From Cryptomeria japonica (Eukaryota > Streptophyta > Pinopsida > Cupressales > Cupressaceae): a DNA stretch of 64,000 nucleotides. The number at the start of each line of letters is the position of its first letter. The stretch's first letter is position 1. Of this stretch, positions 54,095 to 64,000 are shown piece after piece. The stretch covers positions 334,415,427 to 334,479,426 of the forward strand of contig NC_081414.1 of assembly GCF_030272615.1 (NCBI RefSeq), written 5' to 3'. The translations under genes were made by a program, and so were the position numbers. A model generated the notes under the pieces. The model saw only the letters and a program-made list of their open reading frames with translations. It was not told the DNA's origin and searched no databases.

Positions 54095-55094
54095 TCTTTT
54101 ACTGAAGTACTCCATCTATCAATGCAAATTTGGCATTTCCTGCTTTATTTCCCGCTTTTCTGCATCTTCACTTTAGCTTGTATATATCCTTTAGTCGCTT
54201 TCGTGACACCTTGGTTCTTCTTGGAACCTTCATGGCTTGAAACCGATCAACGTCCTAGTCTTAGGGTAATCAACTGATCAATTTAAATGTCCTGAGTAAT
54301 TTTACCAAGTCATCTTTCTGTCAATAGTACTAGGTCCTCCAATCTGAGTCAATCACTTGTCTCCTATCCACTATAGAGTTTTACCATTGAGTAAACACAT
54401 AAAGCAAGAACACTGAAAACAATCACTAAAAACTGTTTGAGCTATGATTGAAATTTTCTTTGAATGTTGTCTTTTAAATTGGTTTTCGATTATTATTCCC
54501 TTTGAGTAACTCGAGGAAGTCTATCTAGACTAAGAGGAGCAAGGACTGGGGGCATGATACTTTTCTTTATTTTCTGCTTGTAGGAATGATTCTGATGATC
54601 TGAAAACATCTCATAAGCTAGGTGTCTGTGATAAGTGCCTTCACATCAAGGTGAACTCACCACACATACCTCGATTCTATTTATTTGTATGTAACAGGGA
54701 GGATGGAATCATTTCCTTGTATGTTTTGAGTAAATTTATTTATCATGCAATCTAGATACATGCTTAATTTGTCCTGGGATATGAATGATACAAGGGTCAT
54801 TGCAGACAAGATAATCAATATTGCATATAACAAGGAAGGAACTTTGCTTTGTCTAGTGTGTTTGCATACAAGCAACATTCAAGTCATCCTGGGTCTTTAT
54901 GCCTCGATGCTTATGTTTGCTTGCTATATTAAAAAGGACGTGACATTCAGGTCATCCTGGTTCTTCGTGCTTTGATGCTTATGTTTATTCCTACATTTCC
55001 ACTCAGTGATGATAAAAAACAAATTAAAATCTAGTGACTCGGTTTTAGGTTGCATTTATTCGTAATTTTGTGCATTGCAAGTGATTTCAGCATA

Positions 55095-55100
<6 letters not shown>

Positions 55101-55162
<62 letters not shown>
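55101..55162. repeat. (TC)n microsatellite
   Basis: About 31 uninterrupted TC units. The minus-strand 'RERERE' ORF through it is an artefact. Confidence 0.98.
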
Positions 55163-55166
<4 letters not shown>

Positions 55167-55347
55167 TTGAATGAGAGTTTGACTTCGAAACAATCATCAT
55201 TCCTTCGCCAAGTGGTCAACTAGATTTATCGACATGATTGAGTTCTTGAGCATCGAAATCTAAAATCTTACATGAGATGTTCGCTGCATTCATGAGCATA
55301 TCATATATAGATCCATAAGTTCATTAAGCATTCATTTGCATTCATAC

Positions 55348-56468
55348 TGTTGGTATTATGGATGAATTCATCATGTGTTACATTGGTTTTGTCATTGATG
55401 TCAACAATTATCTTCTTGGAAGTCTACATTGTTGATTTGGCACTATGGTTATATTGGTTTATTGTTGAACCGACATATTGTGTTCACCGGCATGGATATT
55501 GGCTTATGCACAGTCACCGGTATATGTTCACCAGCAGGTTACATTGTTCACCGGCAGCGATGATAACTTGGAGATCATTTGGTTATGTCAAAGACATGGA
55601 TTGGATGTTTGGATTTGGTGTTTTTCTTATTGGTCTAATCAGGTTGACAAATTTTTCTTAACCGACAGATAGGTCTAGGTTATGGACCGATACATGATAT
55701 CTATTCCAGATCAGCACGACACATTATGGAGATGGTTTATTGATTGGTAAATGTATTGAGCCGACATATTGTATTGCATCAATACTTATTTGTAATTGAT
55801 TTAATTGTAATATCTTTAGTGAGCCGACCTCATGTATAGGTCTTAGGTTTTGTATATATGATTGTAAGATCTTATTGAAGATCATAGGATCATATGAGTG
55901 TGTGCGAATATTGAAGAGCGGAAATAAGCATATCCTTGTGCGAATCACGCAGACGTTATTTGAAGGTTGAAGGAAGGCTATGAAGGTGTTTAGCACTCAT
56001 GTTCAGAGCTTAAACCAGTACTGAATCCAACATTGCAGATGCTATTTTGAGTAGTACATTGTTATTGGATTTAACCATCCAATTGTAGTTAGTGTGACTC
56101 CTATTTTGTGATTGAGCAGTGAGCTCTAGGCGGTTGGCCTTTCTGCATGTGCAGACCCCGTTTGTTTACACTTAGTATTTGTAGTAGTATCATCTGATTG
56201 TGGGTAAGATTTCCCACTGTGGTTTTTCCCCTTATAGAGTTTCCACATCAAAATCCCTATGTCATGTGTTGTGGATGTTGTTTCTCTTTCTATTTCATGC
56301 ATTAATTTATACCGGTACTGCTATAACAGTTAATCTCTTTTATCGACATTTAAGTTTGGTTTACCAGTAGTTTAAGTTGGAATAATTTGCATTTGGGTTA
56401 TAATTTATTGACAACTAGTTCACAACTGATTCACCCCCCCTCTCAGTTGTCCTTCCCGGTTCCTAACA
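55348..56468 (+). mobile_element. Solo LTR 'J' (SIRE-like) with CATAC TSD
   Basis: 1121 bp, TGTTGGTATTATGG...GTTCCTAACA, TSDs CATAC at 55343-55347 and 56469-56473. Ends with GATTCACCCCCCCTCTCAG as in D and A. A TATA-like TTGTATATATG lies near 55849-55860. Confidence 0.9.
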
Positions 56469-56801
56469 CATACTATTACATGAAAAACAAAAAAATATAC
56501 ATTTACATCATTCGCTCATCATTTTTATCATTTATTGCATATGGAAAAAATAACAACATTCATATGTGTATGCATTACATACATACTGAAGATAAATGCA
56601 TTCATATAGAACAACAACATATAGAAGGACATCTCACAAAGCATCTCATATAAATCAACACAAGAACAATGAGATCGAATAATGTGTCATATATATCTCA
56701 TCAAAATATCAATGTCAAAGGGGTAAAAATGATATCAATTATCATAAATAATATCTATTGGGGCAAGACTCACATAAACTACAAAAATGGGGTATACAAA
56801 A
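56469..56801 (+). other. Gypsy G 3' spacer, second part
   Basis: About 330 bp of A/CAT-rich sequence between solo LTRs J and K, comparable with the CA-rich 23640-24060 part of C. No gene. Confidence 0.6.
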
Positions 56802-58037
56802 TGTAAAGCGGAAAAATCGCGGTCGAACCCTAGTTGGTCTCCCCTCTTCCAACTCCGAGGAGAGAGAAGGGAGGTTCGCTAGGATTCGATGGGTTTTTCA
56901 CTTAGGAGATAGACTTTACATTCAAAAGAGGGGTTGAAACTCATAAGATCCAATCCCACACAATGTAAGATTGGATGCTAGATGAATTTCAAGGGTTTGG
57001 AAAGCAAGGCTACCCTCTTTTGTAAAGAATGTTGATTAAGGAAATTAAGCTAGGAATGCATAGAAAGTCATAAAGATTCACTTATAAACTGAGTTTAGGT
57101 TATAGGATGAAGCTGCGGACCTGGAATTAGCAGTAGAATGTCGATACGGCGCTGTCCTGCAAATTTGAGCAAAAGTTGTCGGGACGATGGCGCCCGGCGC
57201 CACGGTCCTCCGAAAAATCCGCGAAACAAAGTGGGATCTATTCGTCTCTGCACAAGGATTCCAAATCTTCAATCTCAGCCACGTACCTGCAACCTACACA
57301 CAGAAAAGCGAAGACAATGGGGGGTTAGGGATTAGGGGTTTGCCTTTAGGTCAAACCCCGGTTTTGGAATTAACCAAGAAATGAGCAAGTGCTGTAAATG
57401 TAAATGACTGTAATGTAAAACAAGTACTAATACCTTGTTCTAAGGATGTTTGTATCCTTATGTGCAAAGGTTTAGATGTTGTATGTTGTATGTTGTAGCA
57501 TGAAGTAAGTGATCTCCTCTTCAATGGTTGAATCCTTGACTTGAATGCAACACTTAGCCTTGAATGGAGACTTGGAATGATCAATTGCTTGAATGCTTGA
57601 ATGCTTGAGTATAGTTTCCACGCTTTTTCCGTCATGTATGTCTTCTCCTCCCCCAAAATGAGAGAGAAAAATGTAGTTTATATACTTGTCAATTAGGGCT
57701 GATAGACTGATTTTCCCGACCTTAGGCCGACCAGGGAAGTATATTTCCAAATTGCAATCAAAAAGACCCGATATCACTTAGGAGACCGGGCCCAAAATAG
57801 GACCCAGGGACCAGGGCGCTGGGCGCCATGGTCCTGGAGGACCAGGGCGCTGAGCGCCCTGGTCCCACCTCCGGGACAGCGGGGTGCAAGGAGGTTCAGG
57901 CCAATGGTGCTTGAAAAATGCAGTTTTTGGTGTCGTGAGCGAGTTTTGGGGTCTCCATTCAGGTTGTGTGTTGCGTCGCCATCATGAAGACCGAAATGCA
58001 GTCGAAATTGCAAGTGTCGCAATTTTAGGACGCTACA
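56802..58037 (-). mobile_element. Solo LTR 'K' with CAAAA TSD
   Basis: 1236 bp; on the minus strand it starts TGTAGCGTCCTAAAATTGCG, a relative of the LTR of E, and ends CGCTTTACA. TSDs CAAAA at 56797-56801 and 58038-58042. A minus-strand TATA-like AGTATATAAAC lies near 57677-57687. A GC-rich part (57780-57900) includes GGGCGC(T/C)GGGCGCC repeats. No internal domain. Confidence 0.88.
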
Positions 58038-58099
58038 CAAAATAACACAGAGCCTATAAAAATCTAGCTTTGTCCCTCTCTCTCGTCTCTTAGTGGAGG

Positions 58100-60545
58100 A
58101 GGAGGTGCTTGTTGAACATCAAACTATCGAGGTGCATGTGCTCCCTCCGATCTAGCCATATACTATGAATAAGGGGCCACCTGTCTATCTGCTGGCACTG
58201 TTGCACTATATCCTGCCACTTAATAAGTTGCTTAGCTAGACTGATGCAAAACCTCACACCAAAAGGCAACTAACTCTCCTTGTAATATCTGCACCTCCTG
58301 ATCACACTTTGCAACTTGGGTCTGCAAGACTACTAGCTGTGTTTGGAGAGTCCTCACTCTCCTTCTCAGTGTACGGATCATATACACTGGTGTCTGTCCC
58401 TGAGGTATCTCCTCCAATCGGCTCATCCCTCTATTGTCGCACCTATTGAGGAGAATCTCTCTCTCCCATCTCCCCCTCACCACCAATACCACCTCTAGCC
58501 CTTGCACCCCAAGATCCACCTCCCTCACCTCTGACTACACCCAATGAACCACCCTCTCCTCTCCTCTGTTGTTGCCCTGTCGTTGGTGCCCTACTGTTGC
58601 TCGCACCAGGATCACCTCTTGCCTGCCTAGGTGGATCTACTCTTTGTCTTTGTGCTTGAGTTGGTACATCATCTCCACCCTCATCAATCTGAGGCACTCG
58701 CTTTGTTGGATCTATAAATCGTGGGAATGGATATCTCAATAACTCATCCCTGTACTATGAGGTCACCCCCGCATCAACAATATCCTCTAAATAGTCCCAA
58801 CATTCTGGTTCCCTCTGTAGATTTTGTTGATGGAGCGGCATGAGCTAGCTATGTTATATACGTAATTCTTCAGGCTGGACTAGCAGCCATCATCCCAACC
58901 GTCATGGGCACCGGTATTTCATTAACATAACAGCTCGCACCCTCTATAGAAGTATGGCACCCACAGGAGGGCTATCAGCTCCTATTTTTTGAGGGCATAA
59001 GATAAATTCGGCCCCCATCCCTTCCTATCCTTATCCCCAAACTGAGCGTAAGTAGCAAACTCTTGTGAAATGGCTTGAACTCGCCCGTACTGCCTCATAA
59101 CCTAGCTAACAACAAAACACTCAATAATCGTCTGAGATCTCCCAATGAGTGGGCATGTCATAAACATCAATCTCTGCTCTTGCCTCTAGTCATCTCATTC
59201 CTCTAAACCCCTATAAGGCCTCCAAACAACTACAATCAGGTCATCCAACTGGCGCCTCTAGAAACCTGTCTTCCCCAAGTGGGGCTGCATCAAATAACCT
59301 GAGTATCGACACGTGATGGGCTGATGTGGCTCTCTTGAATCATTGACAACTGGCCTACAAACTAAGATATGCTCCCATGCCCATATCTGTAGAACAAGAA
59401 CCCCAGCAGCCATGCTCTTCACATCTCGGTATGAGATCTCATGCATCTCAAGGTACATGTGTGCTAATAAGCAAGATCCCCAACCTAATCTCCTTGGCTA
59501 AGCAACTAACATCTCCAATATCCTCCCCTAGCCACACAAGAATCCCTATTGTCCTTTGTTAGGTATAACAAAACATCCTATCAGTCCAGCAAGCACACAA
59601 GCGATAGAAAATCTCCCTCCATATCTTCTAATCATGTCATCCCATGAAATGGATCTCACTATAAGACTGTCATCCTGGAATATCCTGCATAATGTTGTAA
59701 TCCCCACCCGAGGAGAAGAATCATGGTCCACTCTGTCGCCTAAAAAAGGAATCCTCAGAATCCTATATACGTCCTTGGGAGTGATCGTCATCTCCCTGAT
59801 AAGCAGGTGAAAAGTGTTATGCTCTGAATGAAATCTCTCGACTAATGCACTAAGCAATTTGTGATTCACACGAATATCTAGCATCTGCAACAAGTATCCA
59901 AAACCACATGCATCAATATGAGCCCTATGAGCATCTTAGAGCTACTGAACTAATCTCATTGTGGGCAGATAGGTACATTGAAATTGTATGTCCAACAAGA
60001 TAACCTACAAAATTGAACGACAACTCATCAGTATGCAATACAAATTGAGTTAGAAAGCTGTCAAAAGTGCCCATGAATCCAACTAATCAATCACGGAAAT
60101 CAGCATTTCAAGTTTTGATGCTAAAAAAATGCTCACTATTTTTAAAATGAGTAAACACAGAAGGGAAACAACTTGTATGAGTAAAGATTTTAGGTAGTAC
60201 GAGTAAACTATAGGATACGAGTCACTAACCAATGCAGAATGACTAAATGAAACACTATGAACTTTATCGTGTGAGTCGTGGGCACACACAAAATGACAAA
60301 ACAAATGACTTAATATGAGTAAACACTATTTAATAGATACTTGCATGACAAATACAAGTTTTCCATACGATTAAACGACCAAACATGAACTAAAACGAAA
60401 GTTTAAACGAGAAATTCATGCAAAAATTTAAAAATTTGGAAATTTAACAAGCTAAAGATCGATCACTTACCGCAGGGGGATAGTTCCTAGGTTGATTATG
60501 TCATCTTTACAGCTTGAATCGGTGGGTATGCTCAAGAATTGCCAT
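58100..60545 (-). pseudogene. Antisense PMD gene of element G (decayed)
   Basis: Exon 1 candidate 60545-60471: ATG, 25 codons with stops at codons 13 and 15, then a GTAAGTG donor (60470). Exon 2 resumes near 60010 after ...TTTTGTAG and carries the PMD (AHIDACGFGYLLQMLDIRVN, LVERFHSEHNTFHLLIREMT, PKDVYRILRIPF, VLQIWAWEHILVCRP, VVWRPYRG) in several frames, then YPFPRFIDPT and a coiled coil (58232-58420). C has the matching ALAERWHLETCTFHL, WAYEHLPITRP and HPFSRLIDPG. Many stops and frame changes. Solo LTR K lies just downstream of its 3' end. Confidence 0.75.
60011..60470 (-). other. Intron of the antisense PMD gene (G)
   Basis: About 460 bp between donor GTAAGTG and a probable TTTTGTAG acceptor. 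In the antisense sense it contains four to five TTTACTC(G/A)T words (GTTTACTCATATT, GTTTACTCGTACT, CTTTACTCATAC, GTTTACTCATTT) plus GACTCGTA. The acceptor is less certain than in C. Confidence 0.5.
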
Positions 60546-60608
60546 TTTGCTCCAGAGAAGGTTTTTAAATTTTTGAACTTTGAGAAGTGAAAATGACCCT
60601 TTCAACCC

Positions 60609-60619
60609 CTTATATAAAA
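60609..60619 (-). promoter_or_regulatory. TATA-like box of antisense PMD gene (G)
   Basis: Minus strand TTTTTTATATAAGGGG, 65-75 bp upstream of the exon 1 ATG at 60545. Comparable in position to the box in C. Confidence 0.5.
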
Positions 60620-61506
60620 AACCCTAATTTTTAAACTTGCTTCAATGGATGTGAAAATTATACCCTTGACTAAATCGACCATCCTAAGTCCATTTTTCAT
60701 ATCGAAATTGAAATCTGAGATGATTTTTCTAGTCAAAATCTCACAACGTTGACCACTTGGTACTTTCATCTTCAAATCACCTTTTCTCATCATTTTCGCT
60801 CCAATCACCTCTTATTTCAACTTAATTCTCCAACAAATTTTTGTGCTCAGATTATCATCGCTAAATCTTTTTATCATTTCAATTGCCCAAAATCATTGTA
60901 ACCTCACCATCTTTCGATTTCACTCCCGAGGGGGCATGATCATTACATCATCATTATCAACAATTGCATCATAAAAAGTCAAGATTTTTTTTCTTCTTCA
61001 TCGAAAGTTGAGCAGAAAAACTTTTTAATCAAAGATTAATCAAACAAAACTTCATTGTTCTTCAAAATCAAATCAATCTCTAGGGGCATATCAGTTTCAT
61101 CGCATCAAATCAAGTTGATATTTTCTTCGTCTAAATCACACTTAATTCAAGTCAGTGTTTAGTTTCATCGCATCAAATCAAGTTGGACGTTCTCTTTGCT
61201 CAATCAGTTCTAGTTCAATCAAGTTCGGAATCGGTTTCATCTCTTCACTCAATCTAGTTCAACCATGTTCTATATCGATACTCGTTTATTGATCCATCAA
61301 GTCCAACATCGGTATCTTGCTCTTTGTCGGTCCTAGTTCAATCAAGTTCAGGATCGGTGTCACTTTAATCAATCTATTCAGTTTCATTGCTTCAAATCAA
61401 GTTGAACATCTCGCTCTTCATCGGTTTGTGATCCATCAAGCTCAAAACTAATAATATGTTTGACATTAATTTTTTTTTGAATCAATGCGTTGCTCGCACA
61501 TCAATT
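60620..61506 (+). other. Gypsy G 3' untranslated region with TCAAGTT repeats
   Basis: No gene. 61080-61450 contains degenerate repeats of about 60 bp with TTTCATCGCATCAAATCAAGTT and TCTAGTTCAATCAAGTTC words. A purine run CCCGAGGGGGCATG is at about 60927, paralleling 27168 in C. Confidence 0.6.
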
Positions 61507-61520
61507 CAAAGAGGGGCAAA
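61507..61520 (+). other. Gypsy G polypurine tract
   Basis: CAAAGAGGGGCAAA, identical in core to the PPT of C, abutting TGTACTACCC. Confidence 0.9.
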
Positions 61521-62526
61521 TGTACTACCCTAAAAATGGTCACCTAAACCATGGGCCCCTAATCTCGATTTCATCACCAAGGTCCTAACCAAAGGCAAAT
61601 TAAATCAATCTTGAACACCTAATTAATTAATTCTCAGACATCAATGTCACATGGCAAATAAATCATTCTATATTAATTAAATATTTATTTAATTAATTAA
61701 TCATTCCAAGAAAATCATTTTAATCAATTATCCTATTTACTTAATTAAATATCCTAGCATATTTAATTAATAAATCAAATTGCCATTAAATAATTAAAAA
61801 AAAAGAATTAATTTGGAAAAAAGGAATTAATTTGGAAAAAGAATTAAAAATGAGAAAATAAATAAAAAAGGAATTAAATTGAAAAATCTTGGAAAAGCAA
61901 TTAAATCAATTAAATATCAAAATTGAATAAAAATATGAAATAAATTAGTTTTTTTGATTTTATCTTCAAACTAGTTCAATTTCCTTTAAAGCTGAGAAAA
62001 GCAGCCAATCGCATCAATTCACCTGGATTGTGCTTCCTCTTGGAGAATCTTTGTCATTCATCATTGATCGATCTTGACCGTTAGTCTCTTTCTGGACTTT
62101 CTATAAATTCAGACTCTCATCTCTCATTCAAAAGAACTTCGAGATTTATCGTTATTATGTTGTTTTTGCTCTAGGTCTACTGGGATTTTTGTGCATTGAG
62201 AATATTGCATATTAGTTATTGCACATTTATTAAATCATCCAGCTTAAATATTCATTCATAACTTAATCATGTTAGCTTAATCTTGCATCCATTTAGCTCA
62301 ATTTCATACTCATATAGATTAAATCCTTCGTTTAGGTGTCGTCTAGTCACTGGTGTTGCATAAAGAAATATGAGAGCAAAACTAAACTCACATCTACTAG
62401 AAGGCAATAGGTTGCTTTGTAATGGTTTTATTGTTCATTAATTATTGATTTACTAACCATGCATCTAATGACTTAATTGAAGTGTTGTGTATTCAGATAC
62501 AGATATAGGTCCACTTTTCACACACA
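61521..62526 (+). repeat. Gypsy G 3' LTR
   Basis: 1006 bp. Compared with the 5' LTR it has an extra segment of about 234 bp (about 62127-62360) downstream of the TATA region, between ATCTCTCA and TAAAGAAAT. Ends TTTTCACACACA. Confidence 0.85.
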
Positions 62527-64000
62527 TAACACCCATTAAATTGAAATAAAAAGTTATTGCATTAAAATTGGGCTATAAGCCACTTGAGCCCATCAACGAG
62601 CTCAATAAGAGAAAAAGAACAAAAATAATACAACATAAAACCCTTGCCTATGTGTAGACATCCCCAGGCACCACTCCTTTCCTTTGCTCTCATTCTGGTC
62701 TAGGAACAAAGATTCATGTTGAAAACAACCTCACTTTTTTTCTTTTTCCTTTACACAATAGTCCAGGTACCTCCTTATGCCTCATCCCCCAGTAGCATTT
62801 CTACTTCCCCAGGGATAATTTCTTGACCTTCAAGGGGCGAGGATCTAGAATTTACCTCAACCATATCGTTCCCCATGACTAGACTCGAGGAAACCTTGTT
62901 GTTGTCCTCCACAAAAGGAGGAAGACAAATTGAAGATCTCAATGTGTGTTGTGATTCATCCGGGGTTTCAACTAAATTGCTTGCCCTTGATGCAAGTTGT
63001 GCTTTGTTTAGTGATTTCTTTCCTTCCCCTTTGGATTTCTTAGAGGCTTCAACATTTTTTTTCCTTTTGACTTCAATTTTCTTTTCCCACCAAATAATGA
63101 TGAGGAGATATGTCCTTCCACCAAGTAGCCTTACTTTCATTTCTCTATTTGCTACAATGTGCAGCAATATGTCCAATATTGAAGCATTTGCAACATCTAA
63201 AGGGGATGCCCTCATAGTCTATAAACTAATTCAAACACCCGTTTTTAGTGCTAATAGAAATACGTGCAAAGAGGTCTTTGGTAGTATCAATCTCAACCAA
63301 AATGCGAGCAAAGGTAGTATGAAAATACTTTGAAGAACCCTCATCAACTCCCAAAATTTTACCTAATGAATTGCCAATGGCTTCAAAGCAAGAATCAAAC
63401 CAAAATTATAAAGGTAGATTCATAAGTCTTACCCAAACTGGAATTGCAAAGAATTATTTAGTAGCCAGATCGAAGGATGGGTGCCAAAGTTTCAGCATAA
63501 GCAAGTGTTCATCGTAGTCCCATTGGTAGTCACACAAAATAGTGTGATAATCCTAATAATTATTAGAAACAACAACAAAATACCCACACACGCAAGGATA
63601 TATTTGAATATCACCCAAAAGATGGGAGCACCGGGTCTTTGAGATCCAATTGTGAAGCTCTGTCAAACTTGGCCAAAGCCCTCTAAATCTACCTATCAAG
63701 CCATTCTTAGCAAAGAAGGTAACATTCTCAGTTACCTCTTGCAAAATATCTTCTCCCAGTACCACTTTATGAGAGCTAGTGGCAGGTTGGATCATGTTTA
63801 AAAAATGTGGGATCTTGGCTCCCACAACATTAGGACCACCAAACCTTGCCCGATCTACCCACAAATTGGTCCCATATTGCCCAAAAGGGGGTCAATCTCC
63901 TATATGGCCTAATGTGGACCCAATATATAAATTGTGCCCATTGTTTTGTCCACAGGAAGGGTGATTACCTATAACCTCTTTTCAAACACTATCTTTGAAA
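62527..64000 (-). pseudogene. Second LINE ORF1-like fragment (DUF4283 + CCHC)
   Basis: The minus strand from 63864 gives ATSSHKVVLGEDILQEVTE, FAKNGLIGRFRGLWPSLTEL and HNWISKT (a DUF4283-type domain), then VWVRLMNLPL, and near 63156-63197 an intact knuckle CCKCFNIGHIAAHC. After it comes a Lys/Ser-rich tail ending at 62775. Stops and a frameshift separate the pieces. Instead of ORF2, 62527-62774 looks like 3' untranslated sequence, so this may be an internally deleted LINE or a lone ORF1-type gene. It abuts the 3' LTR of G. Confidence 0.6.

Larger units (their letters stand above)
53839..55342 (+). other. Gypsy G 3' spacer, first part
   Basis: No credible gene. A-rich tract (53880-54000), two GGYGAAAAC motifs (54009-54094), and a pair of imperfect 44-bp repeats (ACATTCA.GTCATCCTGG..CTT at 54873 and 54944). 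A (TC)n microsatellite runs 55101-55162. Confidence 0.6.
42369..62526 (+). mobile_element. Gypsy element G: older Tat-lineage element with antisense PMD remnant
   Basis: LTRs at 42369-43140 and 61521-62526 bound a decayed copy of the same architecture as C: PBS, leader, gag, protease, G-patch spacer, RT, RNase H, second RNase H, integrase, 3' spacer, antisense PMD gene, PPT. Three solo LTRs (I, J, K) are inserted in it. No TSD is found; the bases before 42369 (GCACC) do not match those after 62526 (TAACA), consistent with recombination at the left end. Confidence 0.88.

Noticed and set aside
55031-55219. Minus-strand Arg/Glu repeat protein
   Set aside because: Translation of the (TC)n microsatellite.
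57138-57384. Plus-strand ORFs with Arg-rich sequence inside solo LTR K
   Set aside because: They are inside an LTR with an exact TSD, have no domain and lie opposite to its transcription.
42369-62526. TSD for element G
   Set aside because: Bases before 42369 (GCACC) and after 62526 (TAACA) differ, and shifting the ends by the CA microsatellite does not create a match.
1-64000. tRNA, rRNA or other RNA genes
   Set aside because: Only short primer-binding complements were seen; no cloverleaf-length or rRNA-like segment was recognised by eye.

Overview
The window is eukaryotic plant DNA with no ordinary host gene that I can support. It is AT-rich intergenic sequence built almost entirely from retrotransposons: LTR elements of the Ty1/copia and Ty3/gypsy superfamilies, solo LTRs, and decayed L1-like LINEs. 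Density, element length and nesting depth point to a large-genome seed plant. A gymnosperm would fit, but the sequence alone does not prove it.

Layout. 1-4130: a decayed LINE on the minus strand (ORF2 endonuclease, then a DUF4283/zinc-knuckle ORF1), split by solo LTR 'H' (2114-3753). 4131-40258: a five-level nest in which every insertion is bounded by an exact 5-bp target-site duplication (TSD). The levels are: E (4136-40253, minus, gag-protease-only gypsy, TSD CTTTC); in one E LTR, solo LTR D (5214-34348, minus, CCAAT); in D, element A (6272-34172, plus, non-autonomous SIRE/Maximus-like copia, CAAGA); in the A zinc-knuckle codons, copia B (7916-29078, plus, gag-protease only, ATAAG); in an acidic reading frame of B, gypsy C (11848-28040, plus, ACATC). 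40354-42390: a small copia-like derivative F (minus) whose right end is fused to the next element. 42369-62526: a second, older Tat-type gypsy element G (plus), itself hit by solo LTRs I (49234-50701), J (55348-56468) and K (56802-58037). 62527-64000: a second LINE ORF1 fragment (minus).

C and G share one architecture: LTR, PBS, a 2 kb leader, gag with a CCHC knuckle, protease, a G-patch spacer, RT, RNase H, a second RNase H (the Tat-lineage hallmark), integrase, a long 3' spacer, then an antisense gene, PPT and LTR. In C the antisense gene has a TATA-like box, a 22-codon first exon, a GTAAGT donor, an 0.8 kb intron, a CTGCAG acceptor and a second exon of 652 codons including the stop. It encodes a plant mobile domain (PMD; MAIN/MAIL1-type) followed by an acidic/Gln-rich linker and a coiled coil. 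The frame is open end to end except for nine nonsense codons, eight explained by C-to-T change and the ninth by C-to-T or G-to-A. G carries the same gene at the same place, with a TATA, an exon 1 and a GTAAGT donor.

The most interesting signals are this spliced antisense gene in two diverged elements; a short motif family found both in the sense leader and, in transcript sense, in the antisense intron (GCGTCTGTG in C, TTTACTCGT in G); and a recurrent GGYGAAAAC-stem-loop-GYRCC motif at matching positions in C and G. All genes look inactive: stops, frameshifts or missing domains affect every pol and PMD reading frame. Family assignments are by eye from motifs and have not been confirmed by any search.
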